Shown in pieces: positions 1 through 9,409 of a stretch of DNA of 64,000 nt. This stretch comes from Kingdonia uniflora (Eukaryota; Streptophyta; Magnoliopsida; Ranunculales; Circaeasteraceae): the NCBI GenBank assembly GCA_014058105.1, contig JACGCM010001659.1, positions 6,259,001 through 6,323,000 of the forward strand, given 5' to 3'. Below the pieces are notes generated by a model that searched no databases, was not told where the DNA came from, and saw only the letters and a list, made by a program, of their open reading frames with translations. The position numbers and the translations under genes were made by a program. Each line of letters begins with the position of its first letter. Position 1 is the first letter of the stretch.

Positions 1-599
1 CCCCCGAATTAAGCAAACTATTAAACAGATCAACTCCAACGGAGTAAATTGAAAGCTTAAGCTAAACATAAGAGACCACAATTGGGCTGTGGTAAACGAC
101 CAATGTGACGTGTCACATCAAATCCCTCTCTCTTAGAAAATTTTGACCACGAAATCGGTAAACACTAAAGTACTACGAAACTCGGAGCTCTCAACGAAAC
201 CCCCTGGTGTGGCACTTTCAAACCTTGGATCTTGTCGTGAAATTTTCCATAACCAAAGGTCGTACCCAAATGCGGGGGAACGATGTTGTCACAAACACCT
301 TTACGTCGATTGTTGCCCAAAACTAAAGAAGGTGTTGAGACCTGCTTCTCAAAAATTACTAGTCTTCCCAAAATGGGTCAAAAATTGGGTATTTTTCGGT
401 AATGTTTTCAGCCTTTTCTTGACTCGTGTACTACTGGAACACGCCCATGGGTTATTTAGATTATCAATGGTATGCCTTTTACTGTACTATAAGGCATGCC
501 CCTATATGGCAAAAAGTATGCATGACATGGCATGCCCATAAGATGTAGCAACTTTTAAAAGTAACTTCTTGATCAAGAGGATCTAAAGATCAAACCCCA
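1..599. other. Unassigned sequence upstream of a gypsy LTR tail
   Basis: I recognise no gene here. The stretch is AT-rich with short open frames that resemble no protein family I know. It probably belongs to the LTR, or to the sequence flanking the LTR, of the gypsy element that follows, but I could not find the LTR start. Confidence 0.4.
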
Positions 600-975
600 T
601 AAAAAGATACCAACTCATTCGAATGAGCCTTGGAGCCGTTCGAACGAGATATGAGGAAAACAAGCCAATTTTATTTGCCTTATTTTGTAGGCTTAAATTG
701 GCATGTCGTTCTAACGACATTTGGAGTCGTTCAAACGATTGGGTTCCCAGAAGACCAATTGTGTTTGCCTCGTTTTCTTAGCTTAAATTGGCATGTCGTT
801 CAAACGACATTTGGAGTCGTTCGAACGACTGGGTTCCCAGAAGACCAATTGTGTTTGCCTCGTTTTCTTGGCTTAAATTGGCATGTCGTTCAAACGACAT
901 TTGGAGTCGTTAGAATGATTGGGTTCCCAGAAGACCAATTATACGTCTGCCTCAATTTCTAGGCTTAATTGAGTC
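600..975. repeat. 90-bp tandem repeat with TCGTTCGAACGA-type palindromes
   Basis: Three near-identical 90-bp units start at 691, 781 and 871, with a partial unit before them. Each unit carries two palindromic or near-palindromic 12-mers, TCGTTCAAACGA and TCGTTCGAACGA, about 22 bp apart. Because 90 is a multiple of three, the array gives a spurious open frame over 630-962. The same palindrome recurs in LTR-like sequence at 20689-20876, so the array probably lies in the U3 region of the gypsy LTR. Confidence 0.85.
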
Positions 976-1258
976 TGTCGTTCAAAATACTATTGTGTTT
1001 CCTTCATAGTTTAGTATGTTTAAATGGCATAATGGTTATATTTTATAACTAGAAACTTGTAACCCTCATAAAGGGGCAAGGCTAGGCAAGATGAAATCAA
1101 TCCAAGTTTTGCAATCTAAACTTTGGGTTTGAAGATGAATTCTATTGAAATCAAATTATTGAACAATTGAAGCTCTGAAAGAGAAATTCTCTCGCCAAAT
1201 TGTTGTTCTTCGTATTAATTCTTCGATCAGCTTAATCTTAATTCGATTGTGGATTAAG
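976..1258 (+). repeat. 3' part of a decayed Ty3/gypsy LTR
   Basis: The stretch ends directly before a primer binding site, so it should be the R/U5 part of a 5' LTR. Its last bases, ATTGTGGATTA, recur at the end of the LTR-like insertion at 20413-20946 read on the minus strand, which supports a shared LTR family. The LTR start is not defined. Confidence 0.5.
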
Positions 1259-1270
1259 TGGTATCAGATT
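1259..1270 (+). other. Primer binding site, initiator tRNA-Met type
   Basis: TGGTATCAGATT matches the usual plant PBS complementary to the 3' end of initiator tRNA-Met (TGGTATCAGAGC) at the first ten positions. It lies between the LTR tail and the gag-pol remnants, which sets the element orientation as plus. Confidence 0.7.
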
Positions 1271-1322
1271 TTTAAGTAATTCTCAGGAGGTTGTGGTTTA
1301 TGGTCTCTACATGTGACCGACT

Positions 1323-1740
1323 TAGGGATGACAATTTCACCTGCCCCGCCCCCGTTCTGAACGGGGCGGGTTTGGGATGTACTAACCGGGTATGGGGGCG
1401 GGTATGGGATGCTTTATAAAAATTTGTGAGGGAGCGGGGATGATTTGTTATTGTCTCGAAAAATTCGTACTCGCCCCACCCCTCTCCATTTAAATAGTTT
1501 ATTGTTATTACCATTTACATAAGTAATTAAAAACCTAAATAAAAGAGTTTTTTATCGAAAAAATAGTTTTATTAGTTAAATGGGGTGGAGATGGGATTTA
1601 GTATTATAATAGCGGGTCAGATTTTGGGATCCCCGTTTAACTTGGACGGGTTTGGTGGTGGGAATGGGAGTGAGAAACTTAAGCGGGGATGGGGATGGTA
1701 TTGGTTCCCCCGCCCCAAATCTTCCCCATTTCCATCCCTA
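1323..1740. mobile_element. Complete 418-bp non-autonomous hAT element (MITE)
   Basis: The ends are terminal inverted repeats beginning TAGGGATG on both strands and continuing into GC-rich inverted stretches (CCCGCCCC / GGGGCGGG). The element is flanked by a perfect 8-bp direct repeat, GACCGACT, at 1315-1322 and 1741-1748. An 8-bp duplication with TAGGG-type ends fits the hAT superfamily. There is no transposase; the longest open frame (1585-1956) runs out of the element and is spurious. It is inserted in the leader between the PBS and the gag start of the surrounding gypsy element, so it is younger than that element. Confidence 0.92.
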
Positions 1741-1827
1741 GACCGACTCAAGCAAATAAAGAAGATTCTTGTGAGTCCATTGACGATTCACCGAAAACTT
1801 AGCTTGAAGAGGAAGGCAAATTCGGAG

Positions 1828-3160
1828 ATGGGTGATTCGGAAGATCAACTCACGATGTTGGAAATAAAAGTTTCTGACCTAACTACTACTCTAGGAGAGT
1901 TGGTAGAGCAATTACGTCTTACAAACCTTGCCAAAGCATCCGCTTCGACAAAATGACAAAAACTCACGAAAAAGAAAGAAGTTGCGGAGGAGGAGAGAGA
2001 CTAGGGCAACGAGAAGGAAGATAGAGATTCTAGTGATGCCAAATTCATCGAGGAGAGGCCGATTATTGGTAAGTTAAAACTATAGGTTGATTCTTTTATG
2101 CATATTTTGCTTTTTATGTTGGCTCTGGGCATAAAAGGGTTTGGTGTCAATTTTCTTTCGTCGGCTTGACTCAGCTCCTCTTCGGCGCATTTTTTACCTC
2201 TTTTTGACCAAGCTGCAAAAAGCGAAAAAGGGCTTAGTCACTTTTCTCTCAAGTTGTTTTTTTTTCATTTTTGTTTTGCCCGCGAGTCTAGTAGGAAAAA
2301 ACTAACCATAGCACTCTTCGCTCCTTATTTCACTCCAAACCCCTTTTTTGCTATTTTCTGTCCTGGTAGGCTAGTTCGTTTCAATTTGGTGCAGATCGCT
2401 CAAAGCCCTAACGAAGGGATCTTCAAAATGTGTAATCTTCGTATCGATTTTCAAATTGAAATTTCACTATTTGATTGTTCAATAGATGCTAAGAAATTGG
2501 ATAACTGGTTAGATAGGTTAGAGACATTTATTTAGTTTACGAATATTCAAATGCCCAGAATATATATATTTTTACATTGAAATTCGCAAGTCATGCACTC
2601 GCGTGGTAGAAGTTCTATAATAAATATCATGAAGTAAGAAGCTTGTGTTGGAAAGAGTTCAAGGTGTTGGTGAGGAAATAATTTTATCCTATTGGGTATG
2701 AGTAAGAGAGATGGTTCAAATAACATTATTTACTCCAAATATATGGGCAATCCGTACAAGAGTTCACTACGGAGTTTCTTAACCAAGTTTTGGCTTTGGA
2801 CATTGATGTGGATGAGTATGATGTGATCACGAAGTGTACAGGAGGTTTGTCAAAGTCCATTCAAAGCGAGTTGCAAATTTTTACTATGGAGAATATCGAA
2901 GATACTACCATAAAAACAATTACTGTGGAGAATATTGAAGGCAAGCACTTGAAGGGGGACAAAAATGACGACAAGAGCAAGTCGGGGTACAAGTTTAGTT
3001 GAAAGAATGAACACAAAGGGAAGTCCAAAGAAAAAGGGTCTTCATCCAAGTAAAATTATTGTAGTCATTGTAAGGCAAATAAGCATATTTCGGATAAATG
3101 TTGGAAACTTCATCCAGAGCTTAGGCCAAAAGAGGAGATGTACAAGAGAGAGAAACGTGT
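1828..3160 (+). pseudogene. Ty3/gypsy gag remnant
   Basis: Broken gag, read in several frames. An N-terminal stretch starts at the ATG at 1828 (MGDSEDQL) and is followed by an acidic/basic stretch. From about 2447 comes a retrotransposon gag core with the pattern IEISLFD...DNWLDRLE and HALAWWKFY. A CX2CX4HX4C zinc knuckle begins near 3060 (CSHCKANKHISDKC). Frameshifts and stops separate the pieces. About 2090-2430 matches nothing I know in gag and may be an insertion. The product would have been the capsid/nucleocapsid polyprotein; it cannot be made from this copy. Confidence 0.8.
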
Positions 3161-3179
3161 AATAGCCGCAATGATTGTT

Positions 3180-3560
3180 GATCTTCTAGATTTAGATAAG
3201 CCAAATCCCAAGCTTACTCTTATGCTTAAGCAAATTATGGCTACTGAGGAGGCTAGTCGGGAAGAACTTTTTCATGTCAGCATTCAGGTGAAGCAGAGCT
3301 TAGTAGAGGCCATCATTGATCCGGGTAGTTAGAAGAATTTAATCTCTGAGGTGGTGGTGAAGAAACTGGGTTTGGCTACTAGGCTTATTTTAAGCCGTAT
3401 GGTTTGGGTTAGATTCAGAAAGACGCGGAGTTAAAGATCATGAAACAGTGTACGTTCAAGTTTGTTATTACTAAAAAAAGTTATATTTATGAGGTGACGT
3501 GCGAGGTGGTTCCTTTAGATGTGTGTTAAGTCATCCTGGGTAGCCCTTATCTTTAGGACT
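3180..3560 (+). pseudogene. Ty3/gypsy aspartic protease remnant
   Basis: The frame over 3138-3332 ends VEAIIDPGS, the decayed form of the retropepsin DTGS/DSGS active-site motif, followed by a stop and then NLISEVVVKKLGL. The segment lies between the gag zinc knuckle and RT, as expected for gypsy pol. The catalytic triad reads D-P-G, so the threonine or serine normally found between D and G is lost. Confidence 0.75.
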
Positions 3561-3839
3561 GAGATGCGATTAATTACCGTAGAGCTCGCAAGTATCGTCT
3601 TGTAAAGGAGGGAAAGAAGTTTCATATCAATGTTTGTGAGGAACATGTCACTACCAATAATTTAGTAATGATAACTCAGGTGAAGAGATTGGTTAATACG
3701 AGCGGCAAGTTTGTATTTGTTGGTGCGACCAGTTCAAGAGGGTTTGTTGGCTAAGGTGTTGTATACTTTGGTAATGTCTCATAAGCAACAAACTGAAATG
3801 GGGAAGTTGCAAGAGGAGTATAAAAACTTGTTTCTGGGC

Positions 3840-4390
3840 ATAGAAGGGATGCCACGCAAGAGGGATGTAAAGCATGATATCATATTGGTGAATGGTGAAC
3901 CACTAGCCAACATTGGGTTGTATCAGACTTCTGTAACCAAGTCTGATGAAATCAAGAAACAGGTACAAGAGCTCCTCGAGCAAGGGGTTATTAATCTGAG
4001 TTACTCACCTTGTAGTTCACCGGTGTTGTTGGTACCGAAGAAGGATGGGTTTTAGAGAATGTGTGTGGATTATTGGGCATTGAACAAGATTATTGTAAAG
4101 AATTGTTATCCGCTTCCACAGATTGATGAGCTTTTAGATGAGTTATAGAAGGCTTAATTTTTTACCAAGCTGGATCTTAAGTAGGGTTACCATCAAGTTA
4201 GAATATGGGAAGAAGATACATGGAAAACGACTTTCATGACCAAACAATGACTTTTCTAGTTGTTGGTGATGCCTTTTCGGTAATACAATGCTCTAGCGAC
4301 TTATATGTGATTGATGAATGAGGTACTTCATACTTTTATTGATGATTTTGTGATTGTGTATTTAGATGATATCTTGATATATAGTCAAAC
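3840..4390 (+). pseudogene. Ty3/gypsy reverse transcriptase remnant, truncated
   Basis: RT begins with the linker DVKHDIILVNGEPL and continues through the block SSPVLLVPKKDG, then CVDYWALNK and the catalytic block VYLDDILIYSQ near 4356-4385. Several stops interrupt it (for example after KKDGF). RNase H and integrase are missing: the sequence changes to an unrelated plant mobile domain remnant soon after the YLDD motif, so the element was truncated or overrun at about 4390-4440. Confidence 0.88.
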
Positions 4391-4439
4391 ATGTTGTATG
4401 TACTAGTGACCTTTCTATTCCCTGTTAATAAGGGAAGTT

Positions 4440-5310
4440 ATGTGACTGTACGGTATTTATATTTCTTCAAGAAGGATAAAGCGACATCAAGTAGTCTTGG
4501 GGCTTCGCAGTTCTTGCGCACTTGCTCAACAAACTAGGTGCAGCATCTTGAAACAGCGAGAAACAGTTTGTTGCTTATACGACGCTCCTTGAGGTACTCC
4601 ATACCTAAAATAAACTACGTATATACTATATATGTCCCTTAAAATACGAAAACCTATTTCTCGTTTTAATTATATGGCTTATGTTTTCGCTACATACAAT
4701 CGTAGATATTTGAATACTTTCCAAAGCTACCAGGCATACCTAAGCAACAACATTCAAATACAATGGAGTATTGTACTAAGTGGAAATGGGTTCTGAGTAT
4801 TACTGATCAGACCGGTGCCCATGATTTGTTGAAATATAGAGAAGCATTTGACAACTTCAAGATTGAGAATGTAAGTAATCTTACTATTTTTGTGGTATAT
4901 GCACATGCACCCTACATTTAAATTACTTCCTTCATGGCCTTCAATTTTTAAACTTAATGGTGTGGTATTTGGTAGGTTGTGTGGGACCCATATAGGAAAG
5001 AAAGAAGGTCTGACCATGATTTCAACGAGAACAGCTTCATTAATGGGCTTACATCAAGTCCAGACCACGTAAAGCCCATCTACCCTGATAAGGTTGTGTG
5101 ACAGTTTGCAAGGATTCAACCAATCCCTAAGAAGCCAAAATGTGTTGAAGTGCCGGGGTTAAGGACATGGGATGAAGAAGAGCCCAAACCATACAAACCA
5201 AAGTATAACTGGGTTGATGTATTTTCAAAGGGATTGTGGAAGGAATGGATATTGAGGAGTCATGATAGAGGGAAGAGGTTAAAGAGGGACCTACACAATG
5301 TGTAGACGGG
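4440..5310 (+). pseudogene. Plant mobile domain (PMD) gene remnant, N-terminal part
   Basis: A decayed PMD, the fold shared by MAIN/MAIL1-like proteins and by transposon-encoded relatives. At 4495-4548 one frame reads SWGFAVLAHLLNKLGAAS, matching the conserved SWG-x-AVLA-x-LYR-x-L pattern. An exon from about 4762 ends at a GTAAGT donor at 4871. A 105-bp intron ends TTGGTAG at 4975, and the next exon reads VVWDPYRKERR and then PDKVV*QFARIQPIPKK, the PMD pattern PDRVLRQFG-x-x-Q-x-IP. Stops and frame changes are present. Function in the living copy is not established. The later coiled-coil exons and OTU-like segment appear to belong to the same transposon gene. Confidence 0.7.
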
Positions 5311-5580
5311 TACATGCAGTGGTTTTGGTCTGTCTCGTGGACCTAAATTTTTTCCCCAGCTGTAGACCTTTTGTCGATGACGATGCCGGGTTATCAACGT
5401 GTCACCCCTGAAGATGAGTACGAAATAATCTTGTGGTTGGTGGTGAGTATGATATACCGGTAAGTCACACTAAAACTAGAGGGATCATTGAACTGTACAT
5501 CATCCAGATAATTATTTTTTTTAATTATTATTTTGACAACTTGTTGTTCTAAATCCTTTGGTTATTGTGTGCTCCTATAG

Positions 5581-6930
5581 ATGCAAGTTAGTGGGGAGCC
5601 CCCTAATGTTGGTGAACATGAACAATATGTCATGCTAAGGGATGAAAACATGAAATTAGTGGAACAGATATTGGCTTTGCCGAAATAGCAGGAGAATGAA
5701 ACAACATCAAGGTTAAGAGAGAAATTCAGTGAGAAGGTTAGTATTGCTTTACAAAATATCTTTAAAAAAAGTAATAGTTAATTATATAGGTTGTGGGATT
5801 GTCGATATGTGACCTAAAATTGACAATTCTTGTACAACTCAGCCATATGATTTTGTCGTGTAGTGAATTGATTGATAATATTTATTGTCAGTACACGAAG
5901 TGGTCTAAAAAATATATTGTATTTTATCCAACATCTTACTTTGTACCATCTACTATTAACCACAGTCAACTGAATGTGAGCAACTAAGGGTAACAATTGA
6001 AGACATAAAAGAGGACAAAACACTAAATCATGTTGTTCACGAACAATTTATGAAATTATTCGAAGACCTACCTACAAAGTTGGAAGAGAAGGTAATGTTT
6101 GACTGCCTTGTTCATTTGCCTAACCAATTTAGATTTTGATTATAAGAACACATCACTTATAAATAAGTACTACATACTAATGATTATATGCAGACAAAAA
6201 AGTGCCAAAATTTGAATGAGAAAAATGTGAAGTTGGTAGAGGATTTAAGAATAAGAGCGGGAGTTTATGATTGTAAGGCAAGTCTATCACTGGAGTTAAC
6301 AAAGAAGGTATCATCCCAACCATTTTTAGTAGTCAAGCCAATTTAGAAGTGTTTACAACTTTGTTTAAGATTTTGATTATAAGAGCACATCGATCATATG
6401 TAAACTACACTCTAATTATTATATGCAGAGCAAAGAGTGCCAAACTTTGAATGAGAAAAAGGCGAAGTTGGTAGAGGATTTAAGAATAAGAGTGGGAGTT
6501 GATGCTTGTAATGCAAGCCTGTCACTGGAGTTAGGAGTTAATTATTTCCAAACCCTTTTTACGACTCAACCGCATTTAAAAGTCTTTACAACCATGTTTA
6601 GGAGTTAACCATTTTTCCCGTTTATGTTATGGGATATTATATTCAGACAAAAGAATGCGAGTTACTAGAAGATATCAATGCTAAGTTGACAGACCATTCA
6701 GAGAGACAACACCCACCACCTATCCCTGTGAGTGTTTAAACCTATCATTTTTCAATTCATTGTATAATATAAGGTTTTGCGGAACTCCTCTCTGATAGCA
6801 ATGTACTTGTCGCATTTGAACAACTTACTACGATTCCCAAAGAAGAGGCAGTGACTCCTCCTAATCTGTAGAAAAATATAGATGAATTAACCGTAAAGTA
6901 TGAAGACGTTGTGAAGAGGTTGAGAGAGAA
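5581..6930 (+). pseudogene. Coiled-coil exons of the PMD/OTU remnant, with tandem exon duplication
   Basis: Short lysine/glutamate-rich exons, each bounded by a plausible AG acceptor and GT donor: 5581-5736, about 5985-6091, 6194-6307, 6429-6536 and 6647-6727. Exons 6194-6307 and 6429-6536 are near copies (LNEKNVKLVEDLRIR versus LNEKKAKLVEDLRIR) with their flanking introns, giving a 235-bp tandem duplication; 6647-6727 is a more diverged third copy. Heptad-like spacing suggests a coiled-coil linker between the PMD and the downstream OTU-like domain. The first exon contains a stop. Confidence 0.6.
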
Positions 6931-7599
6931 ATAATTTTTTATAAGTTAGTTTGGATGGAAGTAGAGTCGCTTTCGTGGAATGTGGCATCTTCTAAACTAT
7001 TTAACAGTTGGTATTTAAGGATTTAAGACCTTTTTGGTACTTATATGAAAATTAGAAGCCTGATCTCTCTGTTAATATTAGTTTGATGGATATGCTATAT
7101 TTATTGTTCAAAACATTATACCAATTTGTCAATCCATGTGTTGTTCGACAATTTTAGCACATAGTGATTGTTGGCTGACACAATGGTCGACATTTTTGTT
7201 ATCGACCACTGTATCTTCGTCAATAATTTCTTACTGGATGCTACAACAAAATACCCCATTGTTTAACTCCTTTTATGCTTTTACACAGTTAATTGCATCA
7301 AATCATAGGAGAACAACCAAGTACAAGTCCGACACTGCGATACATGATCAGAAAATCGTAACCCTCGTAAGTTACCAACCTTAAGGGTTTGTTTTCGAAT
7401 GTTGTACTGCAATGAATAGCTAATTCCTTGTTAGATGGCCTACTATGATTGTAACATAACCAACTCATCATTGTTGAAGAGATGAAGAAGACCCTTAAAG
7501 TTGATCACTGTGAATGGGTATTCCCTTTTTACAATTGTCCATACACATGACATTATTGTTTATGTCTTCATGCATTTCACAGTAACTACCATTCATTGT

Positions 7600-8510
7600 T
7601 GTGCAGGAGGTTTGGCGTCAAGTAATGAAGAATGAATTTTAGAACAGAGAGTTGGCAGATAAGGGCAATCTAATCTTTATTGAACTATTTGATAAATACG
7701 ATAGATTCTACACTATTACATAACAAGGGCCCAAAGGAGATTATCAAGATGATTTCATACTAATAATTAAAACTCAAGACAAGGTGATGGATGTTAGGTG
7801 GGCGAATGTTGTAGTGAAGGGGAGGATAAATGAAGCCATATTCTAATTGTATGAGAAGTTTTATCTAGATATGTGTGGCGTCCAAGGTGAAGATGGCAAT
7901 TCTATTTTTAGGGTTCGAGCAATAATTAAGCATCAAAGTCAAAACCAATATAAAAAGGCAATAAAATTGTTGGAGTCTTTGATGAGCAAGGACCCAACAT
8001 TTTGGAAGTCTGTTTTCAATCAATATTTGGATGCCCGTTTCAGTTCTCGAGGTAAGAAGGTATAGGATTCGTTGCGCAATGCTTGTTCAGATGGTAGTCA
8101 ACATGTGGAGTATAATCACATGGGACATTTGCTTGCTACATGCTATGAGAAGGTTGTGGTCTTTATCAACAATCATGAGGCATACACATTCTAACCTCTA
8201 TTTTAGCTTAGGAATAACAACCAAATATCTAATGAGAAAAGGTTTGAAAACCTTGCTAAGGACACTACTAAGTTTTGGTGGGTTGGGTTCAGACCAATAC
8301 GTCTGATTGTTTACAAGGTATCAAGCACCAATGCCTCCGATTTCTACTCTCTGGCTAACTCATGTAAAATTGGGCATTCGTGGTGATTTTCAAAGGGACA
8401 TGCTGCATAAGTGGTTTGGTGTAACAAATAAGCTATTCAAGGCTTTGCTCAAAGAGAACAACGTTAAGGGTTATAAATTGAACGACCTCATCAAGTAAGT
8501 AAGAGTGGGA
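7600..8510 (+). pseudogene. OTU-like cysteine protease domain remnant, catalytic Cys replaced by Ser
   Basis: A decayed segment that resembles the OTU-type domain carried by some Mutator-like elements and FAR1-related proteins. The frame over 7847-8065 has GEDGNSIFRVRA, corresponding to the OTU nucleophile motif DGNC-x-FR, but with Ser (TCT at 7901-7903) where the catalytic Cys belongs. Further on another frame reads HMGHLLATCYEKVVVF, like the MGHLIAS-x-YNVVLV block, and APMPPISTLW follows at about 8321-8350. The reading frame changes at least twice and several stops are present. OTU domains remove ubiquitin; this copy cannot be active. Confidence 0.6.
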
Positions 8511-8586
8511 ACTGTATAGTATATTTTGTTTTGTTTTTTTTTGGAGGGGGGGGGGGTAACCACTACTGGCATGTTTTTTTTGTTGT

Positions 8587-8843
8587 TGTTGGGATATGAT
8601 GAATCTAGAGCAGAATAATACTAAAGCATGAACAATAAAGAAAGAGAGAAAGAGATTTATTGATTATCATAACTGTGTTCTCTGTACATAGTACAGTGAT
8701 ATATATAGACAACCCTGAAGGATTCCCTATTATACTCTAACTCTCCCCATAACCCTATTGGGCCTATGGGTTTGCTAAGAGTCTGTATAGAACACCCCAA
8801 CCCTGTTGGGTTCCTAGCTTGGGCTTGGACCCAATTCTTAACA
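8587..8843 (-). repeat. 3' LTR of copia element 1
   Basis: A 257-bp LTR bounded by TG...CA, the same length as its partner at 15404-15660. It lies downstream of RNase H on the minus strand, so it is the 3' LTR. The neighbouring 5' half of the GTTGT target duplication is 8582-8586. Confidence 0.93.
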
Positions 8844-9076
8844 CTCCTCATTGGGGTGTTCCATACTAGGACGACTTGCTTCAGTAAAACCTCTGCCTAG
8901 CAAAACCCCTTAGGCAAAAAGTTGTGCAGGGAAAGAGTACAATCATATACCCTGTATAGGTTGTGGACGCGTATACACTGCCTCATTAAAACCTCTAACC
9001 AGTAAAACCTCCTGGGATAAAAATTGCGCTATCAGGAAAAAGAGTACAACATGCATGTACCCACGTCAGGCTGGGA

Positions 9077-9409
9077 CTACTTCCCCTGACATCGATCTCC
9101 CTGAGATAATAAATCTTGTAAAATGTACATGCCAATTTCATGAACTAATCTCTTGAACGTAGGATATGCAAGAGCCTTCGTGAATAGATCAGCTAGGTTG
9201 TCTGCTAAATGGACTTGAGCAACATTGATCTCATTCGTCTTCTGCAACTCGTATATGTGGAAAAACTTTGGTGAAATATGCTTTGTTTTTTCACCTTGAA
9301 TAAATTTTCCTTTGACTTGAATGATACAAGCTGCATTATCTTCATAAAGTGTCATCTGTTTATCTTGGATAAAATACAGACCGCAACTCCCATTGATGTG
9401 GTTGATCAT
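9077..9409 (-). pseudogene. Copia RNase H C-terminal segment
   Basis: An open frame of 110 codons with the typical end of a Ty1/copia polyprotein: LYEDNAACIIQ, then KHISPKFFHI and NLADLFTKALAYPTFKRL. In copia RNase H these correspond to the DN-x-A, KHI-x-x-x-H/F and D-x-FTK-x-L blocks. It is open but is only the last part of a pol reading frame that is interrupted upstream. It is the best preserved coding part of this element's pol. Confidence 0.85.

Noticed and set aside
143..541. 132-codon open frame near the window start
   Set aside because: No recognisable domain, unusual composition, and it lies upstream of LTR material; nothing supports translation.
630..962. 110-codon open frame with repeated LNWHVVQTTFGVV units
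   Set aside because: It is a by-product of a 90-bp tandem DNA repeat (multiple of three) with palindromes; no start context or protein family supports it.
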